A DNA stretch of 64,000 nucleotides from Swaminathania salitolerans (GCF_007988945.1 NZ_BJVC01000002.1:372001-436000); one strand, 5' to 3'; positions 1 to 8,989 are shown, numbered from the stretch's first letter. Notes: generated from the letters alone by a model not told the origin. Numbers and translations are program-made.

Positions 1-2
1 CG

Positions 3-1310
3 ACGAGCAGGGCGCTCGTGGAAATGTGTATCGAGCGGGTCGAGACATGCGGGAACGCGCGCGCCGCCTATGACGGGGCGTTCAATGCCGATCGCGCCCG
101 ACGCTACGCCGACGCCGCCGATCATATCCGCGCGAAGGGATATCAGGCGTCTCCCCTCGCCGGGCTTCCGATCTCGATCAAGGGTCTGTTCGATCTTGCG
201 GGCGACGTGACCCGGGCCGGATCCCTCATCCTTGCGGACCGCCCCCCGGCGGGATCTGATGCGAAGGCCATCGGTCATCTGCGCGCAGCCGGATTCATTC
301 TCCTCGGTCACACGCAGATGACCGAATTCGCCTATTCCGGCCTCGGTCTCAACCCGCATGGCCCCCAACCCGTCAATACGCTCGTGGACACGCAGGACGC
401 GGTGCCGGGAGGATCCAGCTCGGGCGGGGCGGTTTCGGTCGCAACCGGCGCGGCCCTTGCGGCCATAGGCTCCGACACGGGGGGGTCCTGTCGTATCCCG
501 GCAGCTTTCAACGGTCTGACCGGTTTCAAACCCACAGCGTCGCGCATCAGTCGCGAGGGCATGATTCCGCTCTCTCCGAGCTTCGACAGCGTCGGTGCAA
601 TGGCCCGCGACGTTCGCGACTGCGCCCTGCTCGACCACATCATGGCCGGGCACAACCCGATGGACCGCGCGCCCTCCCTCATCGCGAGAGATAGAAAAGA
701 GGGGCGGATCTGCCTCCTCCTCCCGACCTCCATTCTGCGCGACGATGCGGATTCACAGGTTCTTGCGGTGTTCGAAGCGGCCCTCAAACATCTCGAGCAA
801 GGGGGGATCGAGATCGTCCGGCGCCCCCTGCCGCTGCTGGAAACCGCGGCAGGGCTCAATCTTCAGGGACAGATCGTCGCGGCGGAATCCTATCTGACTT
901 TCCATGACGATCTGCTTCTCCATCCGGAGCGGTTCGACCCCCGCGTGCGCGAACGGATCGAAGTCGGCGAAAGCATTCCCGTCGCGACGCTGCGCGACCT
1001 CTATATCGAGCGACAGAAGCTTTGCGCACAATTCGCCTCGGAGATGAGCGATTTCGACGCGATGATCTGCCCGACCGTGCCGATCCTCCCCCCCGCGATA
1101 AGCGCCTGTCAGGACAAGGTGTCCTATGGTCGCTACAACCGGCTCGTCCTGCGCAATCCGTCATTCGCAAATCTCTTCGACGGCTGCGCGATCACCCTTC
1201 CGATGCAATGGGAGGGTCTTCCGGCCGGGTTGATGCTGACGGCCAGCAACGGAAAGGACCAGACGCTCCTCTCGGTGGCGGAGCGTATCGAGCGTCGCCT
1301 GAAAATCTGA
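3..1310 (+). CDS. Amidase (amidase signature family), 5' end cut by window
   Basis: The reading frame is open from base 3 and reads TSRALVEMCIERVE, the usual start region of amidase-signature enzymes, so the gene begins upstream of the window and the in-frame GTG at 18 is probably internal. Counting from that GTG, the Ser-cisSer-Lys triad is visible: Lys55 in SIKG, the cis-Ser in GGSSSGG (about 131-137) and the nucleophile Ser157 in DTGGSCRIPA. The family hydrolyses C-N amide bonds; members include AtzF-type allophanate hydrolases, GatA and aryl-amidases. The C-terminal part is short and simple, and there is no GatB or GatC neighbour, so it is likely a catabolic amidase of unknown substrate. 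The next gene (GT61) is convergent, so there is no operon information downstream. Confidence 0.88.
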   Translation, partial: TSRALVEMCIERVETCGNARAAYDGAFNADRARRYADAADHIRAKGYQASPLAGLPISIKGLFDLAGDVTRAGSLILADRPPAGSDAKAIGHLRAAGFILLGHTQMTEFAYSGLGLNPHGPQPVNTLVDTQDAVPGGSSSGGAVSVATGAALAAIGSDTGGSCRIPAAFNGLTGFKPTASRISREGMIPLSPSFDSVGAMARDVRDCALLDHIMAGHNPMDRAPSLIARDRKEGRICLLLPTSILRDDADSQVLAVFEAALKHLEQGGIEIVRRPLPLLETAAGLNLQGQIVAAESYLTFHDDLLLHPERFDPRVRERIEVGESIPVATLRDLYIERQKLCAQFASEMSDFDAMICPTVPILPPAISACQDKVSYGRYNRLVLRNPSFANLFDGCAITLPMQWEGLPAGLMLTASNGKDQTLLSVAERIERRLKI

Positions 1311-1549
1311 ACCCGGGAAGCGCGGCAGCCGTGTCGATCGGCGATCAGATCCTTCCCTGCGAGGTCCCGAAAGAGGCCTGCTGCGTGGCGCGAGACCGGG
1401 AAGATCCCCGATGACGGTCTTGCCCCTGGCGCGCTCCGTCTGCGGTCGGAAAAGACAGGCGAATATCGGGACCGTCCTGTCGGATACGCCGCTGCATTCT
1501 TCTCACGCAAGGCGATCATTCCGTCATGCGTCCGGCCATGTCGGTTCGG

Positions 1550-3076
1550 TTAAAGTCGGGGGCGCATCAGGACAGGCTCGGGTGTAAACTGTTCCCATTC
1601 CTTGACCGCGAGCCGGTCGCAGATGATCTGGTCACCCGTGATCGCGCTGAGATATCTGCCCGTATAGCCATGTCGCAGCGAAATCGTACCGTTATCGTTG
1701 CGGACGAGACGATAGAACAGCTCGGGACCCTGGTTGTTGTCGCGCTCGATCGTGAGGCAGTCCTTCGTCGGCGTCGTAAGCACCGCCTGATTCCCCGTGA
1801 CGGGATGCATGACCAAGGGAAGTTTCCTGCTCCCATCGGCGACACCATGGGACACGATCCCGAGCTGCCGGTCGATATGCAGATATGTCCCGTGACAGGT
1901 TCTCAGCAGGAAGGACTGCGTGACGTCCACCGCTCCATGCGGCTCTTCCTCCGTTTCCTCCCATATCCGGCGTCGGGTCAGGTCGATGAGGAAATCGGAA
2001 ACGGCCCCGGGGTCCCTGATGCGATAGAGAGCCGGGTGTCCCGGCGCAGCGCCCTCGCTGACGATCCCGGGCGTTTGAACATAAGCCAGCCGCGCATCGT
2101 TGACCTTGTCCATCAGATAGAAATTGGAGGAATGGTCTCCGTTGCAGGAAAGTGCGATCCCGATGGGCGCCTTGCAGAATATACTGTTATGAAAGGCCGA
2201 TCCGACAAATCCGACAGTGGGCCTGCTCGCGGAAAACAATCCTGTCTGCTGGGGGATCGTCAGTTTTTCCGGCGAGACCACCAGAAAGCCGGCCCGTTCC
2301 ATATCGCGCGCCACATTCTCCTCTCCCAGGATTGTCCGCATCTGACTGCTGAACCCGGCGCGTGTGAGATAGCGCGGGCGATCATCGCCCGGGTCCTCCC
2401 GATGCCTTGCCCCCAGCTCGTTGCAGAAACGGGCAAAGGTGCGATGAGCGAAGTGATTTTCCTCGAAAGATGTGCCCGCTACGATCAGGGACGGCAGACG
2501 CGTCGGCCTGTTGAAGACGACCAGTTCGTTGCGGTCTATGCCCAGAAGCGAGAAGAAACCGGCAAGCCATTCGAGCGAAAAAAGATAATCCAGCGTCTTC
2601 TCCGCATGAACCAGGATTTTGAGGCCGTCATATTTCTGCTTGTAGCACCAGTATCTCGGCAGACACTCGGTGATGAAATGCCCGAAATGGTTCATGATAT
2701 TGCCCCCGTAGTAATATATGTCCTCGGGGGCTTTCGGATGTTCGGGCGACGGGCTCACGCAGCAGCTTGCCGATTGACCGAGAGCATGATTGGGCCATCC
2801 GCGTCTCGGACCGGCTGAGGAGACGAGCCTTCCGTAACAGTCATAGATGCCGAAATACGGATCGTAATGTCCCGGTATGCGCGGAATATACAAGCAATCC
2901 CGGATGTTCTGGATCAGGGGATCGTGCTCGAATGTCTTGAGTCCGTAATCGAAGCACGGTGCTTTTTCGTAAAGCAAGGCGTTTTTTCCCCAAGAAGCGA
3001 TCCTGTCCTTACCGATAGTCCCGAAATCCTTCCCGCCCCGCAAGACCCCCTCCCCCTGTCGCGAAACAGATCTCAT
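1550..3076 (-). CDS. GT61-family glycosyltransferase with C-terminal fascin-like beta-trefoil domain
   Basis: 508 residues. The central part carries the DUF563/GT61 hallmarks: NIMNHFGHFITECLPRYW near residue 130, a PRYLTRAG strand, and VGFVGSAFHNSIFCK, which corresponds to the usual hGSALTNLIF motif. These enzymes transfer sugars in capsule, exopolysaccharide or LPS synthesis. From about residue 380 the protein changes character: FLLRTCHGTYLHID and ISLRHGYTGRYLSA followed by EWEQFTPEPV resemble fascin/actin-crosslinking beta-trefoil repeats, a carbohydrate- or protein-binding add-on. The start at 3076 has a good ribosome site (AGAAAGGACG before ATG). It is convergent with the amidase and divergent from the toxin island. 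A decayed relative lies at about 8990-9305. The family call is secure; substrate and the domain's binding role are inference. Confidence 0.8.
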   Translation of the reverse strand: MRSVSRQGEGVLRGGKDFGTIGKDRIASWGKNALLYEKAPCFDYGLKTFEHDPLIQNIRDCLYIPRIPGHYDPYFGIYDCYGRLVSSAGPRRGWPNHALGQSASCCVSPSPEHPKAPEDIYYYGGNIMNHFGHFITECLPRYWCYKQKYDGLKILVHAEKTLDYLFSLEWLAGFFSLLGIDRNELVVFNRPTRLPSLIVAGTSFEENHFAHRTFARFCNELGARHREDPGDDRPRYLTRAGFSSQMRTILGEENVARDMERAGFLVVSPEKLTIPQQTGLFSASRPTVGFVGSAFHNSIFCKAPIGIALSCNGDHSSNFYLMDKVNDARLAYVQTPGIVSEGAAPGHPALYRIRDPGAVSDFLIDLTRRRIWEETEEEPHGAVDVTQSFLLRTCHGTYLHIDRQLGIVSHGVADGSRKLPLVMHPVTGNQAVLTTPTKDCLTIERDNNQGPELFYRLVRNDNGTISLRHGYTGRYLSAITGDQIICDRLAVKEWEQFTPEPVLMRPRL

Positions 3077-3447
3077 CGTCCTTTCTGCCTCCGGCGATAC
3101 GCTGTCTTGCCGAACGCGTTACCGACCGTCGTCGCGCGCATGGTTGCCAATCCGCCTTCTTCCCGACCGGTCAGACCCGACACCCCGTTCCTGCGGAGGT
3201 GGCTTCCATGCTTCGGACAGGGGCGGATGCTGGCTCGGCGAGGCATGACGTGATGCCCCAGCGCCGTCTGTCTGACCGCATCACGACGAATAGTATAGAC
3301 TGCACGATGTTGGTGGCAGAGCCCGGAAACCTGTCCGGACATACGGAGCCATTTCCCTCTACGTCGGCTCCTTTGCGCCCTGCGAGAGGTCTACTTCATC
3401 CGACCGGTCAATCGAGAGGATGCCACGCCATCATCACAGCATAGACC
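3077..3447. other. Gene-free stretch between GT61 gene and AT-rich fragment
   Basis: About 370 bases without a convincing gene; the short frames here look like random GC-rich reading. It should contain the promoter of the leftward GT61 gene. A minus-strand TATACT at 3292-3297 is a possible -10 element but has no clear -35. Base composition shifts from GC-rich to AT-rich at about 3430, which looks like a junction of the island that follows. Confidence 0.4.
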
Positions 3448-3630
3448 TCACATACAAAATACAGGAAAACTGTCTCCTAAGTCAGCTATATTATATATGG
3501 TAGAGAAATCACCTTCTATCTCAGTCAAAAATTGTGATATTTCTGCAACTGACTCTACGATTTTAGATATTTCTGACGATTTATAGTGAAGGAAAATAAG
3601 GAATACCGGGCAACGCACATCTTTTGTCAT
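3448..3630 (-). CDS. Small AT-rich hypothetical gene or 5' fragment of a lost gene
   Basis: A 60-codon frame with a very strong ribosome site (AGGAGG four bases before the ATG) and visibly low GC, unlike the surrounding chromosome. The protein begins MTKDVRCPVFLIFLHYKSSE and is mostly helical or hydrophobic. It stops at the point where base composition returns to GC-rich, which suggests the 5' end of a larger horizontally acquired gene cut off by deletion. I do not recognise the family. It is divergent from the repeat toxin gene and shares its AT-rich upstream region. Alternatively it is a genuine small protein. Confidence 0.4.
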   Translation of the reverse strand: MTKDVRCPVFLIFLHYKSSEISKIVESVAEISQFLTEIEGDFSTIYNIADLGDSFPVFCM

Positions 3631-3704
3631 CGGCCTCCTGATTTACAAAGATCTCGAATCGCATTCGTGTTGCGGAAAGCAATAGGGATACATGTGGTTA
3701 CGAA

Positions 3705-6700
3705 ATGTCTGAGATCTTTCCTGCACTCCTCCCCGAAACGCACAAGTCAGACCTTCTGACGAGCGCAAATGCGCTTTCCTATACCGGTAGAGGCTCGGAC
3801 TCTCTTGTCGAGAACGTTCTTGCCCAGGGCAGTGAACGCAAAGCAGATTTTGCTCATACGCCCGGCGTGATCATGGGCGATACGAATGCGCAGCTCGACG
3901 CTCTACAGACGCGAAGCGCTATGCTCGCAGATCTGACTTCACGTGTGGCATCTCCAGTTCTTTTCCCGAGCAGCGGAGCGGTGACAGGCAGGACTGACGA
4001 CTCTGTTCTATCGGTTGCGCCCGCAGGCAGCGCCACAGATTCTCTCGTTCGGGTGAGCTCACCGCTCAACACGGAAGGCAACACGCCCTCAGGTATCGCA
4101 ACCGCCCTCCCTGACCTGAAGTTCATCAGCAATCAGACGGCCCGTCTCACGGATACGGCCCATCACGACAGCGCCTATTTCGGCGTGCCGAAGATTGGGG
4201 AAGACGGGTCAGAAATCCCGCAATCCGTTTCGATAAACGAACATTCTGCACGATCCCGGTCATTTGCTTTCAGCGTCTATTCACCGACCCCGTCAGCGGC
4301 CTACGATCAGGCTGTCTATGCCGATGCCTCAAACTCGGGGATGATGTCCTGGGGCACGGGAGGTATTGGCGGGACAATAGGTGGTGGCGGTTTCACGCCC
4401 AAAGAAGCCGCCAATTTCGCAGTTGATGTGTGGCTGCGCCGGGGGCCCGAATGGGCCAAGGATATACTTGGCACGACATTGTCTCCTCAAGTTATGAGAG
4501 ATTTCGCGGACGTTATACATGGGGCGGTGAAGAAACATGGCGAAAGTCCCGCTCAATCCATACAACGTCAAAGATATAAGATCGCCACGAGTCAGTATGG
4601 CGAGGAATTGCGTAATTCCGTCTCAAACGACTTACTGGGGCGCAATCTAACCGCTGACGAACACAAAAATTTGGCTGTGAAACTTGCCGAGGGATCGAAG
4701 ACGTTCGCTCAATTTCGTAGGGACGCAGCCTATAGTGAAGCGGCGCGGCACAAGATTGCTGAGATTTTCAAACAGAGCCACGGCTTTGATGCAACACCGC
4801 AAGATATAGACTATGGATCGATGAAGACCGCTGACGGCTGGTCGATGCAGGATTATCGCTGGCACGAAGCTCATAGCGATCGTGTTGCCTCAGAGCTGAA
4901 AGACATGATCTCGACTGTACAGGGGCGGCCCTATCGGGAATCCGATGCCAGCTGGCTGCGCAGCAGGCAGGACAGCCTCGGCACTGGTCAGCGAACCATG
5001 CTACAGACCCGGCAGGATTTCGCTCGATGGACTGCTGATCACGGCGGATACGACGCATGCTTTCAGGCAGTCCATGGCACTCCCATAGAGGAGGCCGACA
5101 GGAACTACGCAGCCATCAGAATAGGCGACGGCTGGTCGATGCAGGACTATCGCTGGAACGAAGCACACAGCGATCGTGTCACCTCAGAGCTGAAAGACAT
5201 GATCTCGACTGTGCAGGGGCGGCCCTATCGGGAATTGGATGCCAGCTGGATACGCGGCAAGCAGGACAGCCTCGGCACTGGTCAGCGAACGATGCTACAG
5301 ACCCGGCAGGATTTCGCTCGATGGACTGCTGATCACGGCGGATACGACGCATGTTTTCAGGCAGTTCATGGCACTCCCATACAGGAAGCCGACAGGATCT
5401 ATGCCGCGATCATGATTGGCAATGGCTGGTCGGTGCAGGACTATCGCTGGAATGAAGCGCATGGTGATCGAGCTGCTCGTGAGATTCGAGAGATGTTCCG
5501 CAACGTTTCGGGGAAAGAGGCCGGAGATGGGGACGTAAAATGGTTACAGTATGCAATAGCAACGGGCAGCGATTACACTACAGCGCGAGCGAACCTGGCC
5601 TGGTCCGATTTTGGCAAAAACGCAGTCAAGTCCGTTTATGAACGCACTGCGGGCATCAAGAACCCTACAGACTTCCAGTTCATGGTTTATCAGGAGCGCC
5701 TCGCCAAGGGAGCGGACATAGCAGATATCACCCGCAGCATTGCCAATTCTTGGGAGGGCCACGACGCTGTCAAGGCCGTTTATGAACGCACTGCGGGCAT
5801 CAAGAGCCCTACAGACTTCCAGTTCATGGTTTATCAGGAGCGTCTCGCCAAGGGAGCGGACATAGCAGATATCACCCGCAGCATTGCCAATTCGTGGGAG
5901 GGCCACGACGCTGTCAAGGCCGTCTATGAACGCACTGCGGGCATCAAGAACCCTACAGACTTCCAGTTCATGGTTTATCAGGCGCGTCTCGCCAAGGGAG
6001 CGGACATAGCAGATATCACCCGCAGCATTGCCAATTCGTGGGAGGGCCACGACGCTGTCAAGGCCGTCTATGAACGCACTGCGGGCATCAAGAACCCTAC
6101 AGACTTCCAGTTCATGGTTTATCAGGCGCGTCTCGCCAAGGGAGCGGACATAGCAGATATCACCCGCAGTATTGCCTACTCATGGGAGGGCCGTGACGCT
6201 GTCAAGGCCGTCTTCGAACGCATTGCGGGCATCAAGAACCCTACAGACTTCCAATTCAAGTTTTATCAGGAGCGCCTCGCCGAGGGAGCGGACATAGCAA
6301 ATATCACTCGCGGCATTGCCGGCTCGTGGGAAGGACGCGACGCTGTCAAGGCGACCGCTCACGCCACTTTGGATCGCGATCTGACTGCCGAGGAATCCGG
6401 CCACTATCGAGAGGAACTGGCCAACGGCAGAACGCTCTCCGATGTGCGTAACAGAATGGCCCGCAGCTCAGAGGTCAGAAGCAATATTGGTAAGCTGTTC
6501 CAGCTCGCTTACGGAGACCCGGCGACTGAGACAGAAGTATCTGCACTACAACAAAAACTCGGCACGGAAGCCAGCTGGGATTCCCTGAGAAAAACCCAGA
6601 TCTACTCGACTCGTGCTCGCGACTACCTTTCGTCCATCCACAAACAAGCCTTTCATTCAGAGATCACAGCCAGCACCCTAGCGCAATATCAAGACGACAT

Positions 6701-7394
6701 TGTCCATCATCGTGATGTCTATGGGAAAATCCTGGAGCTTATCACTCCGAAGGCACCACCAACGCTTCAGCGAGATCAGTGGACCTATGTGAACGAGGAC
6801 GGCCCACATGGCATTGCGTTAGACGGTTACGTTCCCAAGCAGAATCATTATGTCAAGGACCCCGTTACCGGACATAATGTAAATCATCCCGTCCCCGACG
6901 TTCATTCCGGAGTTACCATCGGGCATGGGATCGATCTGGGTCAATTTCTCAAAAGCGAGCTGAAATCGATGGGCATCCCCGATTTCCTGCTGAAGAAACT
7001 CCCGGATGAACTATTTGCTCCCAAATCCGGCAGCAAAGGCCTTCTGGGTCAAGTTGCACAGGATTGGCTCGATAAGCATAAGCTGAAACTATCGCGCCAA
7101 GAAGCAGAAATGATTTCTGCCAAAGTATATGAACATCATTCCGATCAGATAATTAAAGATTACAACAAAAGATTTACCGAAGTCCCATTTCACATGCTCA
7201 ACACGAACTTACAAACAGTAATCGTCGATCTCGGTTTCAGGAGAGGACCGGGATATCTACGCGGTATACCGGGACAAACTCTGATTGACAAAATTCATGC
7301 TGGGGATATACATGGGGCATCAGAATACATAAAGTCCTTCGGCCCTAGTGACAGTCGATATTTGAAAAATGCACGAAAGGTATTGGAGAAGTAA
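3705..7394 (+). CDS. Large repeat protein with C-terminal pesticin/T4-lysozyme-like muramidase domain; candidate antibacterial toxin
   Basis: 1229 residues, no signal peptide or obvious membrane segment. Residues 1-220 are Ser/Thr-rich with a Gly-rich linker (GGTIGGGG). Residues about 230-1010 are helical modules of about 48 residues (pattern: Tyr/Phe-x-Arg, Gln-x-Arg-Leu-Ala-x-Gly, Ser-Trp-Glu-Gly) resembling DUF4214-type repeats, including two 98-residue and five near-identical 48-residue units. Residues about 1025-1229 resemble the pesticin lytic domain: HSGVTIGHGIDLGQ places Thr1071 and Asp1077 six residues apart, as in the catalytic pair of pesticin, with Glu1031 (YVNEDG) as candidate acid. 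The stop overlaps the next gene, a secreted protein, as expected for toxin-immunity coupling. The 5' and 3' parts are less GC-rich than the chromosome. The lytic domain is well supported; the toxin role and delivery route are inference. Confidence 0.75.
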   Translation: MSEIFPALLPETHKSDLLTSANALSYTGRGSDSLVENVLAQGSERKADFAHTPGVIMGDTNAQLDALQTRSAMLADLTSRVASPVLFPSSGAVTGRTDDSVLSVAPAGSATDSLVRVSSPLNTEGNTPSGIATALPDLKFISNQTARLTDTAHHDSAYFGVPKIGEDGSEIPQSVSINEHSARSRSFAFSVYSPTPSAAYDQAVYADASNSGMMSWGTGGIGGTIGGGGFTPKEAANFAVDVWLRRGPEWAKDILGTTLSPQVMRDFADVIHGAVKKHGESPAQSIQRQRYKIATSQYGEELRNSVSNDLLGRNLTADEHKNLAVKLAEGSKTFAQFRRDAAYSEAARHKIAEIFKQSHGFDATPQDIDYGSMKTADGWSMQDYRWHEAHSDRVASELKDMISTVQGRPYRESDASWLRSRQDSLGTGQRTMLQTRQDFARWTADHGGYDACFQAVHGTPIEEADRNYAAIRIGDGWSMQDYRWNEAHSDRVTSELKDMISTVQGRPYRELDASWIRGKQDSLGTGQRTMLQTRQDFARWTADHGGYDACFQAVHGTPIQEADRIYAAIMIGNGWSVQDYRWNEAHGDRAAREIREMFRNVSGKEAGDGDVKWLQYAIATGSDYTTARANLAWSDFGKNAVKSVYERTAGIKNPTDFQFMVYQERLAKGADIADITRSIANSWEGHDAVKAVYERTAGIKSPTDFQFMVYQERLAKGADIADITRSIANSWEGHDAVKAVYERTAGIKNPTDFQFMVYQARLAKGADIADITRSIANSWEGHDAVKAVYERTAGIKNPTDFQFMVYQARLAKGADIADITRSIAYSWEGRDAVKAVFERIAGIKNPTDFQFKFYQERLAEGADIANITRGIAGSWEGRDAVKATAHATLDRDLTAEESGHYREELANGRTLSDVRNRMARSSEVRSNIGKLFQLAYGDPATETEVSALQQKLGTEASWDSLRKTQIYSTRARDYLSSIHKQAFHSEITASTLAQYQDDIVHHRDVYGKILELITPKAPPTLQRDQWTYVNEDGPHGIALDGYVPKQNHYVKDPVTGHNVNHPVPDVHSGVTIGHGIDLGQFLKSELKSMGIPDFLLKKLPDELFAPKSGSKGLLGQVAQDWLDKHKLKLSRQEAEMISAKVYEHHSDQIIKDYNKRFTEVPFHMLNTNLQTVIVDLGFRRGPGYLRGIPGQTLIDKIHAGDIHGASEYIKSFGPSDSRYLKNARKVLEK
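4833..5560 (+). repeat. In-gene tandem repeats of 294 bp (98 residues), two full and one partial copy
   Basis: Copies start at 4833, 5127 and 5421, each at Asp/Asn-Gly-Trp-Ser. The first two full units are nearly identical over DGWSMQDYRW, SELKDMISTVQGRPYRE and ARWTADHGGYDACFQAVHG. The third copy diverges after about 20 residues. Each 98-residue unit looks like two of the 48-50-residue helical modules, so a larger block was duplicated. Confidence 0.9.
5622..6341 (+). repeat. Five in-frame 144-bp (48-residue) tandem repeats within the toxin gene
   Basis: Units start at 5622, 5766, 5910, 6054 and 6198, each at AVK(A/S)V(Y/F)ER. The first four are almost identical at DNA level; the fifth has diverged (for example Phe for Tyr, Glu for Lys). 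A sixth, strongly diverged unit follows at 6342. The unit length is a multiple of three, so copy-number change by recombination would keep the frame and vary only the length of the helical stalk. Confidence 0.95.
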
Positions 7395-8035
7395 TGATGA
7401 AATTTATTATTTCAATTCTGCTCGTATCATCATCTCTTTTCATCGGCGCACCACGATCGAAAGCAGAGAATACAAAGTGTTATTTTCCGGATATCCCTTC
7501 TTTTGCGGATAGGAAAACTCATTCGGATGGGGTTCATGCCGATCTATCTTTCGATAGTTATAGAGCCGTGAACCCCAAAGGAGCTGCGCGATTGCTGCAT
7601 TGTGCTCAGGCTTTATATAAAAATGCGAACCTGTCACAGTTCAACGACGCCTCCCGCAGGAGGCTGGATCGCACCATGAAGACGACCTGGCACGATCACG
7701 ATACTAGCCTAACAGTAAGGAAGAACGAATATATTACTCTGGGAGGAAGTTCACAACTCGGGAGCGCGAATGATATCGGGACGATGATCATCTCTCCCGA
7801 CAAAGAACTGGCAGGGATAGGTCTACTCCTGAATAACGAAGATAGAACCGATCAGGTCATTCCGCTCAATCACGTCACCTCGAATTTCGTGTTTATTTTC
7901 AACTTCAGGGATGAACCAGTCAATCATCAGATAACAATTAATGAAATGCAAGCAATATTAGACTTGATAAATGACAATTCCAGTGGATTTTACTATTTCA
8001 GAAACGAGTATTTTATAAAATCGAGTTTTGATTGA
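7394..8035 (+). CDS. Secreted protein overlapping the muramidase toxin; candidate periplasmic immunity protein
   Basis: 213 residues starting MMKFIISILLVSSSLFIG, a classic signal peptide with likely cleavage after RSKA. Its ATG shares one base with the stop of the upstream toxin gene (TAATG), so the two are co-transcribed and probably translationally coupled. After cleavage only two cysteines remain (about residues 29 and 69), which could form a disulfide. The gene is visibly less GC-rich than chromosomal neighbours. I do not recognise the family; it is not an evident PliC/MliC lysozyme inhibitor. Because a muramidase acts on periplasmic peptidoglycan, an exported small partner fits an immunity protein, as Pim does for pesticin. 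That role is inference from context. Confidence 0.65.
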   Translation: MMKFIISILLVSSSLFIGAPRSKAENTKCYFPDIPSFADRKTHSDGVHADLSFDSYRAVNPKGAARLLHCAQALYKNANLSQFNDASRRRLDRTMKTTWHDHDTSLTVRKNEYITLGGSSQLGSANDIGTMIISPDKELAGIGLLLNNEDRTDQVIPLNHVTSNFVFIFNFRDEPVNHQITINEMQAILDLINDNSSGFYYFRNEYFIKSSFD

Positions 8036-8086
8036 GACGCATTTCTATCAGGACAAAGGGGTCAAAAGGCGCAAGACGTTTGGTCG

Positions 8087-8900
8087 GAGCCTGTTTGGAA
8101 ACTCGTAGCTAGGCGCTTTTTCGGGTGAGATTGGCGTCCGTGGCGACGAGGATCACGGCCGTTGAAACGTCACTGTGGCGCTCGTAGTCTCTGCTCGTAG
8201 TCTGTCACGAGGCGCCGCCAGCGGATCACCCAGCCGAAACTGCGCTCCACGGCCCGTCGATGGGGCATAACCATGAAGCCCTTAGCTCCGCCCCCCGAGG
8301 CGGATGGTTCCGACGACGAAACCAAGGTAAAACGCCTTGGCCATCAGCGGGAAACGGCCATGGACGCGAACGTCAGACAGGTGCTTCATCGATGGTCGGC
8401 GCTTGCGGATCGCCTTCGGACTCCATCGGCCTCCGGCACCATCGGAGAAACCGGCCGGGCTCCGGTTGACCATCGGCAGACGCCCGCCTCTAACGACGGC
8501 ACCATGGCGCTCGCAGCCGGGCGATCTTCCTGCGGGCATCGTTTCCCCCTTGTTTCGGGGTGCGGCGCCTTGACGCTCTGGCTGTCGATCCCCCCGGCTG
8601 TCGGGCTGACTTCGCGCCCCGCCCACGCCCGGTCGAACATAAGTCCGACGCCATGGAGGGTCTGGAACAGGAAACGCCGCGCCAGTTTCCATAACCAGCC
8701 ATTGCACGTGCGCCGGCGACCGAAATGCACTGGCAGCATCCGCCAGCCGCAGCCCGGGCGGACCGGATAGCGCACCGCGTCGATCGCCTCGCGGAACGTG
8801 ACTTCCCGCGAATGACCCATACGCCCCGGTTCGGGCATCAGCCGCGCGATCCGCTCCGATTTCCTCGTCCGTCATGTCAGGCGGACAGCGCCTCGTCTTT
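8087..8900 (-). mobile_element. Degenerate IS5-family (IS1031-like) insertion sequence
   Basis: One terminal inverted repeat is visible at 8087 (GAGCCTGTTTGGAAACTCG), of the type that ends acetic-acid-bacterial IS5-group elements. The element contains a broken transposase read leftward. The matching terminus upstream of the transposase start (beyond 8875) was not found, so that end is lost or decayed. The element sits directly between the toxin-partner gene and a decayed GT61 remnant, marking the distal border of the accessory island. Confidence 0.75.
8109..8875 (-). pseudogene. IS5-family transposase pseudogene with several frameshifts
   Basis: The minus strand starts MTDEE at 8875, then continues in another frame as MPEPGRMGHSREVTFREAID and CGWRMLPVHFG, keeps the first catalytic region IDSQSVKAPH, and changes frame around NDARRKI and again at LPMVNRSPAGFSDGAG. 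The C-terminal signature RRAVERSFGWVIRWRRLVTD is intact near 8230. A short duplication of ACTACGAG then shifts the frame before the last segment SDVSTAVILVAT, and the tail ends at the stop at 8109-8111. With at least three frame changes, no functional transposase can be made. Confidence 0.85.
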
Positions 8901-8989
8901 CGGGCAGATCCCGGCTATCCCTGCCCGCGTCATCGCTGCCCCTTCCCGGTGCGTCCGTCGTGCTCCCTTCGATGCTGCCCCGGAACAGA

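Noticed and set aside
1526..2818. A 430-codon plus-strand frame across the GT61 gene
   Set aside because: The minus-strand GT61 motifs are clear, so this is a shadow.
5622..6341. CRISPR array
   Set aside because: The repeats are 144-bp contiguous in-frame coding units without spacers.
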